Assembly: GCA_036274495.1 (NCBI GenBank)
Contig: DASUFP010000065.1
Coordinates: 1 to 7,068, forward strand
From: DASUFP01 sp036274495
GTDB lineage: Bacteria; Bacteroidota; Bacteroidia; AKYH767-A; OLB10
DNA: 7,068 nucleotides
Reading direction: 5' to 3'
Shown: positions 1 through 5,791 of the stretch, in pieces
Layout of the letters: each line of letters begins with the position of its first letter
How positions within the stretch are numbered: position 1 is the stretch's first letter
Notes under the pieces: generated by a model
Seen by the model: only the letters and a program-made list of their open reading frames with translations
Databases searched by the model: none
What the model was told of the DNA's origin: nothing
Program-made: the position numbers and the translations under genes

Positions 1-2888
1 TCAGTCAGGGCGGAAACGATACATACAATATTACTGTTCCATCAGGAACCAATCAGGTTCGTATTATGGTTTACTGGACCGATTTTGAGGGAGATCCCCT
101 CGCTGCAAAATCACTTGTAAATGATCTGAACATGACCGTTACCGATCCAAACAGTATCGTTTACAATCCGTGGGTTTTAAATCCAGCTCCCAATGCCGCA
201 ACATTAAATGCCAATGCCACAAGGGCGGTTGATGATTTAAACAATGTTGAGCAGGTGACGATAGACTTACCGGTTGCAGGTTCTTATACTATCAACATCG
301 ATGGTTTCATGGTTCCGCAGGGACCCGAAACCTATTACCTGGTTTATGAATTCAGAGGAGATGAAGTCAATGTTACATACCCGATCGGATATGAGGGTTT
401 TGTTCCCGGTGAAACAGAAACCATTCGCTGGGATGCTTATGGTAACAACGGAACCTTTAACCTTGAATATTCAACCGATTTAGGTAACTCGTGGAATAGT
501 ATTGCTCCTGCAGTTGCAGCCAATGCCCGTTATTACAACTGGTTGGTTCCGTCAGCCGTTACTTCTGAAGCATTAATCAGAGTTACCAGAGGGGCGGTGA
601 CAGGTCAAAGTGATGATGCATTTTCAATCATAGGCCTTCCTCAAAATATTACTGTTGACTGGGCCTGTCCTGATTCCATACGACTTTCATGGAGTTCCGT
701 CACAGGAGCAGTTGGATACGAGGTCAGTGTGTTAGGTGCCAACTATATGGATTCCGTTACCTATACCACCGGTACCTATGCAATTTTAACGGGACTCAAC
801 CCATTAGTTGATCAGTGGTTTAGTGTAAAAGCCTATTCCGCGGCCAATGCAAAGGGCAGAAGAGCCAATGCCATTTATAAAGCTCCAGGGGTTTTTGCCT
901 GTCCTATCCAGCTCGATGCTGCAGTCACTCAACTGGTAGCTCCTGCCTCTACAACATTACTTGACTGCAATGACCTAACCGGAGTTGAGATTTCGATTGA
1001 ATTACAAAATTCAGGTGTTAACCCGATCTCCTCTATACCGGTTTTTTATAGGATCAATGGCGGCACGCCGGTGTCCGAAACATTTCCGGGAACAATTACC
1101 TCCTTTGCAACCGCAAATTATACTTTTAGTGCAACAGCCGATTTTTCCGTAATCGGATCCTACGATTTACAGATATGGGCTGATTACGCAGGTGACGGAA
1201 ACCATTATAACGATACCATTTCAATTGTTATTAATAGTGTTCCGGGTGTGCTGGCATCCTTACCCTTCACCGAAAATTTCGAATCCTTCACCAATTGTTC
1301 GGTGGCTACTAATTGTGAACAAACCGTGTGTGGTTTAACCAACGGATGGGTTAATGATGAAAATCTGGTTATTGATGATATCGACTGGAGAGTTAGTGAA
1401 GGAGCCACAGCGTCTGTTGCTACCGGTCCCGATTTTGATCATAATCCCGGAACTGCTACCGGCAATTACCTGTACACAGAAGCATCCGCTTGTTTCAACA
1501 GAACAGCAAGAGTCATTACTCCTTGTATAGACCTTACCTCAACCACTGCTCCTCAACTCGAATTCTGGTATCATATGTACGGAGTGGCAATGGGCTCCTT
1601 ACATGTTGATGTACTTTCAAACGATATCTGGACACTGGATGTAATGACGCCCATTTCAGGCGACCAGGGCAATAGCTGGCATCAGGCTACTGTTGATTTG
1701 TCGGCATTTAACGGCAGCATTGCAACAATACGGTTCAGAGGAATAACCGGCCCGGATTATACAAGTGATATGGCAATTGACGATATCAACATCTACGAAC
1801 TTAGTGCGCCTCCCGTTACCAATTTTATTGCATCAGCCACTAATTTATGTCCCGGACAAACGATAACGCTTACTGACTTAAGTGTGAACAGTCCGCAATC
1901 GTGGGATTGGGTAATCACCCCCTCAACCGGATTCGCATACACCGGAGGTACCAGTTCCTCTTCACAAAATCCCCAAATTCAATTTACAGCACCGGGTATT
2001 TATGATGTTTCCCTTACCGCTACAAATGGTTTTGGAAATAACACGTATGCAATCAGCTCCTATATTGTCGTTGGATCTGGAGCTGCTGTCCCGCTGCTGG
2101 AAACATTCCAGTCGGGGACCTTTCCTCCGCTTAACTGGAATGTTGAAAATCCTGATGGAGCTATTACCTGGGTAAATGCTCAGGTAACCGGCAGTAATGG
2201 AAATCAAACCGATGCTGCATATATCAATAATTACGCATACAATGTTCCGGGAGAAGAGGATGGTCTTATTTCAATCCGGGTTGATTTGAGTGCTTCCATT
2301 TACCCGATAGTAACATTTGATGTCGCCAATGCAACCTATTCACCTAACTTCAACGATGCTTTAAGAATTGATATTTCTACCGATTGTGGTGTAACGTTTG
2401 CGCCTACAGGTTATCTGAAAGTCGGTCCCGGACTTGCAACAGTTCTTAATCAAACCAACTCATGGGCTCCCGGACAGGCCTCCGACTGGAGAAACGACAC
2501 CCTTGATTTATCGGCATATATTGGCAGTGATGTTGTATTGAAATTTGTAAATGTTACGGATTACGGAAACAACACCTACCTGGATAATATCAATTACAGT
2601 GAACTGCCCCTTTCGGTTAACGATGTGGATGGATCAGGAATTATGGCGGTGCTGTATCCAAATCCTTCACAGGGAGAAGTTACCCTTAACATGAATACTG
2701 TACAGGGCGGTCCTGTTGAATTTACTTTTACCGATGTAAGAGGGGCAAGGATCAAAACGGTATCTGAAGTTACCGGCAGTGGGTTTACCTCCAGAAAATT
2801 TGATTTGCATGATTTTAATGCAGGTATTTATTTTATTGAAATCAAAACACCTAATGGGTCATCACGCTTGAAGTATATCAAGTTATAA
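1..2888 (+). CDS. C-terminal part of a large secreted modular protein, probable S8 (subtilisin-like) peptidase, with T9SS sorting domain (5'-truncated)
   Basis: The reading frame is open from the left edge (first whole codon at 3) to the TAA at 2886-2888, giving 961 visible residues. The ATG at 66 is internal, because coding sequence of the same character continues upstream of it. The segment 3-360, with VYWTD and LVNDLNMTVTDP, resembles the C-terminal beta-barrel that follows the catalytic domain in KP-43-type subtilases, so the Asp/His/Ser triad should lie outside the window. Then come a beta-sandwich like those in Ser/Thr-rich cell-wall proteins (about 366-630, StDlGnSW and YYNWLVPS), a fibronectin III-like module (636-890), a CARDB-like module (915-1238), a MAM-like jelly roll with NFESF, GW and IDDINIYE (1260-1800), a PKD-like module (1809-2072), a second jelly roll (2091-2606) and a type A T9SS sorting domain (2649-2885, LYPNPSQGE to LKYIKL). 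The inferred product is exported through Sec and T9SS and either anchored at the surface or released. Peptidase identity is an inference from the first module only; the T9SS call is firm. Confidence 0.85.
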   Translation, partial: SQGGNDTYNITVPSGTNQVRIMVYWTDFEGDPLAAKSLVNDLNMTVTDPNSIVYNPWVLNPAPNAATLNANATRAVDDLNNVEQVTIDLPVAGSYTINIDGFMVPQGPETYYLVYEFRGDEVNVTYPIGYEGFVPGETETIRWDAYGNNGTFNLEYSTDLGNSWNSIAPAVAANARYYNWLVPSAVTSEALIRVTRGAVTGQSDDAFSIIGLPQNITVDWACPDSIRLSWSSVTGAVGYEVSVLGANYMDSVTYTTGTYAILTGLNPLVDQWFSVKAYSAANAKGRRANAIYKAPGVFACPIQLDAAVTQLVAPASTTLLDCNDLTGVEISIELQNSGVNPISSIPVFYRINGGTPVSETFPGTITSFATANYTFSATADFSVIGSYDLQIWADYAGDGNHYNDTISIVINSVPGVLASLPFTENFESFTNCSVATNCEQTVCGLTNGWVNDENLVIDDIDWRVSEGATASVATGPDFDHNPGTATGNYLYTEASACFNRTARVITPCIDLTSTTAPQLEFWYHMYGVAMGSLHVDVLSNDIWTLDVMTPISGDQGNSWHQATVDLSAFNGSIATIRFRGITGPDYTSDMAIDDINIYELSAPPVTNFIASATNLCPGQTITLTDLSVNSPQSWDWVITPSTGFAYTGGTSSSSQNPQIQFTAPGIYDVSLTATNGFGNNTYAISSYIVVGSGAAVPLLETFQSGTFPPLNWNVENPDGAITWVNAQVTGSNGNQTDAAYINNYAYNVPGEEDGLISIRVDLSASIYPIVTFDVANATYSPNFNDALRIDISTDCGVTFAPTGYLKVGPGLATVLNQTNSWAPGQASDWRNDTLDLSAYIGSDVVLKFVNVTDYGNNTYLDNINYSELPLSVNDVDGSGIMAVLYPNPSQGEVTLNMNTVQGGPVEFTFTDVRGARIKTVSEVTGSGFTSRKFDLHDFNAGIYFIEIKTPNGSSRLKYIKL

Positions 2889-2891
2889 ATT

Positions 2892-2903
2892 AAAAGGCCT
2901 TTT
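2892..2903. repeat. Perfect 12-bp palindrome AAAAGGCCTTTT just before the terminator
   Basis: Four bases after the stop codon of the secreted protein lies AAAAGGCCTTTT, which is its own reverse complement. It sits directly against the main terminator hairpin. It has no loop, so as RNA it could only form a poor hairpin; it is more likely part of the termination region than a separate site. Function is unknown. Confidence 0.4.
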
Positions 2904-2904
2904 T

Positions 2905-2931
2905 AAAAAAGCCGGCTAAGCCGGCTTTTTT
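2905..2931 (+). terminator. Rho-independent terminator after the secreted peptidase-like gene
   Basis: The arms AAAAAAGCCGGC (2905-2916) and GCCGGCTTTTTT (2920-2931) pair perfectly over 12 bp around the three-base loop TAA, and the 3' arm ends in six T. Because the 5' arm starts with six A, the element could also stop transcription arriving from the right, although no minus-strand gene ends here. It begins 17 nt after the upstream stop codon and finishes only 6 nt before the ATG of the next gene, which is unusually tight. Confidence 0.88.
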
Positions 2932-2937
2932 GTTCCT

Positions 2938-4266
2938 ATGAAAACCTGTTACATAGCCCTATCAAACACCGGAAATTCCTCCGAACTGAAATTTGCTATG
3001 CGCTGCGTTCATTACGGGGCAGTAATTGAAAGCCTTTTTTTCAGCCTGGATTTTGCCTCAGATTGCCGGAGCGATTTTGCCAACAGGGTTTCAGGTCATT
3101 TAAAAGACACCTCTGTTGTTTGTATTGAAAATGAACACCAGTTGATGCAGGTTGAGCGCATATTGAAGTGGATCGCATTTGATCAACCGCTAAGTTTTTT
3201 TTGTCTGTCAAAAGGTGAAGAACAATTAGGAGGTATAAAATTTAAAGCAAAAAAGCAACCAACTTCATCCCATCCCATTCCTTCAACCCGTTCAAAAATC
3301 AATCAACTCAAAGAACGTTTTGACTGCCTTTATTCAAAACTGAATACGGAAGAGAAGGATGTCATAAACGGAATTACCAAAACAGCGGTTCCGTTTCATT
3401 TAAAAGGATTTATTAAGAATAAACTTCCTGAGACAACCGGGGTTTATTATTTCCTTGACTACAATAAAAAACCTATTTATATCGGAAAGGCGATTAACTT
3501 ACGGTCAAGAGTTAAAAACCATTTTGGATCCTCTCGGGATCTCGTTAAAAAGATCATGCTGCTGACGAAAGTGAAACACATTCAATTCACAGAAACAGGA
3601 ACCATATTAATTGCCGGAATTCTTGAAGATTCTGAAATAAGAGAATACTGGCCGCTCATGAATAGTGCACAAAAAAATATACCACCAAAATTTGCCATTG
3701 TTGCTTATAACGATCAAAAGGATTTCGGCAAATTGGCTATAACGAAGCCGTGCAGACAAATTAAAGGACTGGCTCATTTTCATTTCTATCATAAGGCCAC
3801 CTCCTTTTTAAGTGAATTGATTAAATCATACAATCTCAACGCCGGATTTTGTGGTAAACCGGTCAACGAACCCCAGGTATCTATGGAAATACATCAGGAT
3901 GGAATGAAAAAGCTGGTGTACGACTACTTAAATAAAAGACAAATCCGCATTTTCCTTCAAAAAGGACGAAAAGAGGACGAATCGGGGTATTTACTATTTG
4001 AGAATGCCATGTTCAGAGGTTTTGGATTTATTGAAAATGAATTTCTGAACAGTGCAAACTGCGATGCCTTTTTAAATAATCTTACCGGTTGCAAAACGAG
4101 TTCCACCATTGAAAATCTCATCGAAAAAGCAACTGCTTCAATTTATGCGGACTTTCAATTTAATGTAGAAAAAGGGGCTATCCCATCCGGAACAGCCCCC
4201 CGCTTCAAACATACTCTCACTTTCTGTTTCCCACAATCAGCAGGTCATTTACCTGGATTTCGGTAA
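2938..4266 (+). CDS. GIY-YIG nuclease of the exonuclease/UvrC-like fusion family, N-terminal exonuclease domain apparently degenerate
   Basis: The 442-residue protein carries a GIY-YIG endonuclease domain at about 163-245: GVY (168-170), YIGKAINLRSRV (181-192, with Tyr181 and the expected catalytic Arg191), the expected metal-binding Glu230 in ILED, and Asn242. This is the UvrC/Cho type, which nicks DNA. Residues 246-400 (FAIVAYNDQ, KGRKEDESG, FRGFGFIE) match the C-terminal part of the Bacteroidota DnaQ-exonuclease + GIY-YIG fusion proteins. In those proteins an exonuclease of about 180 residues precedes the GIY-YIG domain; here only about 105 residues do, with ALSNTG (7-12) where D-x-E-T-T-G is expected. 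The Cys cluster usual after the GIY-YIG domain is also missing. ATG 2938 is the only ATG after the in-frame stop at 2917-2919 that keeps this N-terminus. The last 30 or so residues are encoded across the ssb terminator and the 3' end of ssb. Nuclease-fold identity is strong; the biological role and activity are uncertain. Confidence 0.82.
   Translation: MKTCYIALSNTGNSSELKFAMRCVHYGAVIESLFFSLDFASDCRSDFANRVSGHLKDTSVVCIENEHQLMQVERILKWIAFDQPLSFFCLSKGEEQLGGIKFKAKKQPTSSHPIPSTRSKINQLKERFDCLYSKLNTEEKDVINGITKTAVPFHLKGFIKNKLPETTGVYYFLDYNKKPIYIGKAINLRSRVKNHFGSSRDLVKKIMLLTKVKHIQFTETGTILIAGILEDSEIREYWPLMNSAQKNIPPKFAIVAYNDQKDFGKLAITKPCRQIKGLAHFHFYHKATSFLSELIKSYNLNAGFCGKPVNEPQVSMEIHQDGMKKLVYDYLNKRQIRIFLQKGRKEDESGYLLFENAMFRGFGFIENEFLNSANCDAFLNNLTGCKTSSTIENLIEKATASIYADFQFNVEKGAIPSGTAPRFKHTLTFCFPQSAGHLPGFR
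4169..4199 (-). terminator. Rho-independent terminator of ssb, lying inside the convergent GIY-YIG gene
   Basis: Read on the minus strand, GGGGCT (4199-4194) and AGCCCC (4179-4174) pair around a 14-nt loop and are followed by five T (4173-4169). It starts 17 nt past the ssb stop codon, the right place for an ssb terminator. On the plus strand there is no T-run after the hairpin, so it should not terminate the GIY-YIG transcript efficiently. On that strand it encodes part of the GIY-YIG C-terminus (about residues 411-421). Confidence 0.75.
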
Positions 4267-4555
4267 CATACTTTTTCACACCCTCCTTATCAGTATAGTT
4301 TCGGTTTACCAATTTGCCCTCAACAACTACCTCGCTGCCTTTTTGAAGGTATTTGGTCATAAACTCCGCAGTTTTACCCCAGGCAATAAGATTATGCCAT
4401 TGAGTTTCTGAGACCTTTTCGCCTTTGATATTTTTGTAGGATTCATTTGTAGCGAGCGAAACCTTGGCAAGTTTCCTGCCGCTATCGAGTTCTTTGAATT
4501 CGGGATCCATGCCCAAATTGCCAATCAATGTGACTTTGTTGCGTAATGCATTCAT
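4217..4555 (-). CDS. ssb: Single-stranded DNA-binding protein, short form without acidic tail
   Basis: The 112-residue product is one OB-fold of the bacterial SSB family, which coats single-stranded DNA during replication, repair and recombination, usually as a tetramer. Visible signatures are the N-terminal strand NKVTLIGNLGMDPE (6-19), the central SETQWHNLIAWGKTAE (49-64) with the DNA-stacking aromatics Trp53 and Trp59, and KGSEVVVEGKL (72-82). It stops at VGNRK, right after the fold, so the usual Gly-rich linker and acidic DDDIPF-like tail that recruits partner proteins are absent; Bacteroidota commonly carry such a short SSB beside a full-length one. The start was set at ATG 4555 because MNALRNKV matches family N-termini. 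The frame stays open to 4651, but the extra 32 residues are AT-rich and unlike SSB. The gene is convergent with the GIY-YIG gene, sharing 50 bp, and divergent from the zinc-finger gene. Confidence 0.93.
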   Translation of the reverse strand: MNALRNKVTLIGNLGMDPEFKELDSGRKLAKVSLATNESYKNIKGEKVSETQWHNLIAWGKTAEFMTKYLQKGSEVVVEGKLVNRNYTDKEGVKKYVTEIQVNDLLIVGNRK

Positions 4556-4604
4556 AGCTTTGAAATTTTTGAAAAAGAAAATTTTTATTTTTGTGTAAAA
4601 TTTT

Positions 4605-4612
4605 GAAAAGTA
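4605..4612 (-). promoter_or_regulatory. Weak candidate -7 box for ssb (TACTTTTC)
   Basis: On the minus strand TACTTTTC matches the Bacteroidota -7 consensus TAnnTTTG at all fixed positions but the last. It lies about 50 nt before the ssb ATG. A TTTC about 22 nt further upstream is a poor -33 match. The surrounding sequence is very AT-rich, so chance matches are likely. Confidence 0.25.
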
Positions 4613-4620
4613 CATAATCG

Positions 4621-4634
4621 TAAAAGCGCTTTTA
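4621..4634. promoter_or_regulatory. Perfect 14-bp palindrome TAAAAGCGCTTTTA upstream of ssb, possible operator
   Basis: TAAAAGCGCTTTTA is its own reverse complement, with a GCGC core flanked by A/T runs in an otherwise AT-rich region. It is 66-79 nt before the ssb ATG, just upstream of the weak -7 candidate, where a repressor could block RNA polymerase. There is no T-run or loop that would make it a terminator. Which protein would bind it is unknown. Confidence 0.35.
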
Positions 4635-4683
4635 GAAAAATGACTTTGCAAATGTTGGAATCTTTTTTTAATATTTTTTATTC

Positions 4684-4695
4684 GTAAACGTTTAC
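4684..4695. promoter_or_regulatory. Operator-like palindrome GTAAACGTTTAC (LacI/GalR-family style)
   Basis: GTAAACGTTTAC is a perfect 12-bp dyad with a central CG. Binding sites of LacI/GalR-family regulators, such as PurR- and CcpA-type sites, typically have this AAACGTTT-like core. It ends 13 bp upstream of the -7 box at 4709-4716, so it covers the stretch between the expected -33 and -7 elements, a good place for repression of the zinc-finger gene. It could also affect ssb, which is divergent. No LacI-type gene is in the window, so the regulator is not identified. Confidence 0.45.
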
Positions 4696-4708
4696 AAACG
4701 CTTAAGTT

Positions 4709-4716
4709 TAATTTTG
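4709..4716 (+). promoter_or_regulatory. Bacteroidota -7 promoter box (TAATTTTG) for the zinc-finger gene
   Basis: TAATTTTG matches TAnnTTTG exactly. Transcription would be expected to start about 5 nt further on, near 4721, leaving a leader of roughly 20 nt before the ATG at 4742. No clean TTTG is found at the usual -33 distance; TTCG at 4681-4684 is the nearest candidate and its spacing (24 nt) is long. The operator-like palindrome at 4684-4695 sits just upstream. Confidence 0.45.
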
Positions 4717-4741
4717 TTTCACCAATTCATGCTTTTCAATC

Positions 4742-5107
4742 ATGGAAAAAAAATGTATCTGCTGCGGCTACAAAGTAGTTGGCAGAACGGACAAAAAGTT
4801 TTGTTCAAATGGTTGCAGGTATACTTACCACAATCAGCTAAACCATCTCCATAACAATGCAGTCAGGAGAACCCAGTATGCGGCCCGCAAAAACAAGGTT
4901 ATCCTTGAAACTATCCTGCAGAGAGGAAAAAAAACCACTACCAGAAACGACCTCGAACAGCTCGGTTTCAATTTCCTTGCTTTAACAGGGTATCAGCAAG
5001 GTGAACCCGGTAACGCACGGCTTCATGTGTTTGAAATGGCGCTGGAGGAAAGAAAAGGCGTTTATCGTATCCTGAAAGACAGAGGCGGGGAGTCTCAGGG
5101 ACTTTAA
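4742..5107 (+). CDS. Small zinc-finger protein of unknown function, conserved Bacteroidota type
   Basis: This 121-residue protein begins with a likely zinc-binding motif: Cys5 and Cys8 (CICCG), then Cys21 and Cys25 in KKFCSNGCR, a CxxC-x12-CxxxC pattern; Cys7 is an extra cysteine. A basic, probably helical stretch follows (about 35-62, rich in Arg, Lys and Asn), then RGKKTTTRNDLEQLGFNF (61-78) and a mixed alpha/beta end. I recognise the architecture as that of small uncharacterised Bacteroidota proteins with an N-terminal 'KKFCS..CR' finger; I know of no assigned role. The basic character suits nucleic-acid binding, but that is an inference. The tail ends RGGESQGL, overlapping the stop of the convergent lipoprotein gene by 4 nt. 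No Shine-Dalgarno precedes the ATG, as is usual in this phylum. Confidence 0.78.
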   Translation: MEKKCICCGYKVVGRTDKKFCSNGCRYTYHNQLNHLHNNAVRRTQYAARKNKVILETILQRGKKTTTRNDLEQLGFNFLALTGYQQGEPGNARLHVFEMALEERKGVYRILKDRGGESQGL

Positions 5108-5679
5108 TAAGATATTACATTAAAAACACCTTTTTCAATCTGGTGCGAACCGCCACCGGAAGTGTCGGTAGCACCAAAAGTGAAAGAACCGCTAACGGTT
5201 CTTGCGGCAGTATCAAAGGTGGTAAATGTAATGCTGCCGCTTACAGACAAAAAGGTAACTCCTGTAATGTTCCTTAATTCGGCACGGAACAGAGGGCCTT
5301 CGGAAATTGTTCCCGCAGCAAAGGGACCCGAATAAATGAGTGTTAAGTTATAATTGCTGTCGGTTCCGTAAAGATGTATTTCGGTAGGAGAAAAGAGAAA
5401 GCCGTTACGGGAAGTCGACCACCAGTCTGTGCTGTCGATTAAAGCCGAAAACCGTGGATAACATGGGTCACACGGACCGCCGCAGTCAATTGCCGTTTCG
5501 CCCTGATTCAGGATTCCATCGGCACAGCTGGCACAATGAGCCGGGCAGGGACCACCGCAGTCAACCTCCTGCTCGCCCTGGTTTTTTATACCATCGCTGC
5601 AGGTTCCGGTGTTATCAATGGTTTTGCCGCATGCCGCAATAGTTAAAACCAATCCGGCAATAGCTATCAGACGAATCAT
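5104..5679 (-). CDS. Lipoprotein with two DCGGPC-type Cys-rich repeats and a C-terminal beta domain
   Basis: Counting from ATG 5679, the 191-residue protein starts with a lipoprotein signal peptide, MIRLIAIAGLVLTIAACGK; the lipobox IAAC puts the lipidated Cys at 17. Two repeats follow, C27 to C49 and C52 to C73, each with the form C-x-DGI-x-NQGE-x3-DCGGPC and a final Cys (C-x13-C-x3-C-x2/3-C). Such repeats occur in many Bacteroidota surface proteins and probably form small disulfide-bonded or metal-binding knots. The rest (77-191, starting FSALIDSTDWW, later SGSFTFGATDTSGG and GVFNVISY) looks like the beta-rich domain of small Bacteroidota lipoproteins (DUF6252-like; family name from memory). 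It probably sits in the outer membrane; function unknown. The frame is open upstream, with in-frame ATGs at 5700 and 5724. I chose 5679 for a compact signal peptide, but 5700 is also reasonable. Confidence 0.8.
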   Translation of the reverse strand: MIRLIAIAGLVLTIAACGKTIDNTGTCSDGIKNQGEQEVDCGGPCPAHCASCADGILNQGETAIDCGGPCDPCYPRFSALIDSTDWWSTSRNGFLFSPTEIHLYGTDSNYNLTLIYSGPFAAGTISEGPLFRAELRNITGVTFLSVSGSITFTTFDTAARTVSGSFTFGATDTSGGGSHQIEKGVFNVISY

Positions 5680-5779
5680 ATTGTTCTTAGGAGTATGCAT
5701 CGGGATTTTTACGGAACAGCCCATTCAAAGTTTCACTTGACCGTCCATAAAAAACAGAGGCTTAAACGTGGATAATCGG

Positions 5780-5787
5780 TACCTTTG
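5780..5787 (+). promoter_or_regulatory. Candidate Bacteroidota -7 box (TACCTTTG) for the ABC-F gene
   Basis: TACCTTTG followed by C fits TAnnTTTG exactly and is a typical form of the box. It ends 4 nt before the GTG start codon at 5792. If transcription starts about 5 nt past the box, as expected for this element, the mRNA would begin at or within a base or two of the GTG. No convincing TTTG is present in the -33 region. Confidence 0.4.
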
Positions 5788-5791
5788 CCCC

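Noticed and set aside
1962..2207. Minus-strand open frame inside the secreted protein gene, and similar ones at 1205-1408 and 3607-3792
   Set aside because: All are antisense to clearly coding sequence and show no protein-family features.
4556..4651. Longer SSB start at ATG 4651, adding 32 residues
   Set aside because: The added segment is Phe/Lys-rich translation of AT-rich promoter DNA, and SSB homologues begin at MNALRNKV.
5454..5642. Plus-strand 62-residue open frame opposite the lipoprotein gene
   Set aside because: It is antisense to the Cys repeats; its Arg/Pro-rich composition is what the complement of DCGGPC-type codons gives.
5680..5724. Longer lipoprotein start at ATG 5724 (or 5700)
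   Set aside because: Starting at 5679 gives a standard lipoprotein signal peptide; the 5724 version puts 15 extra residues, including an unneeded Cys, before it. 5700 remains possible but is not preferred.
5726..5733. AAACTTTG on the minus strand as a -7 box for the lipoprotein gene
   Set aside because: The first T of TAnnTTTG is missing and no convincing -33 element is present, so it is too weak to annotate.
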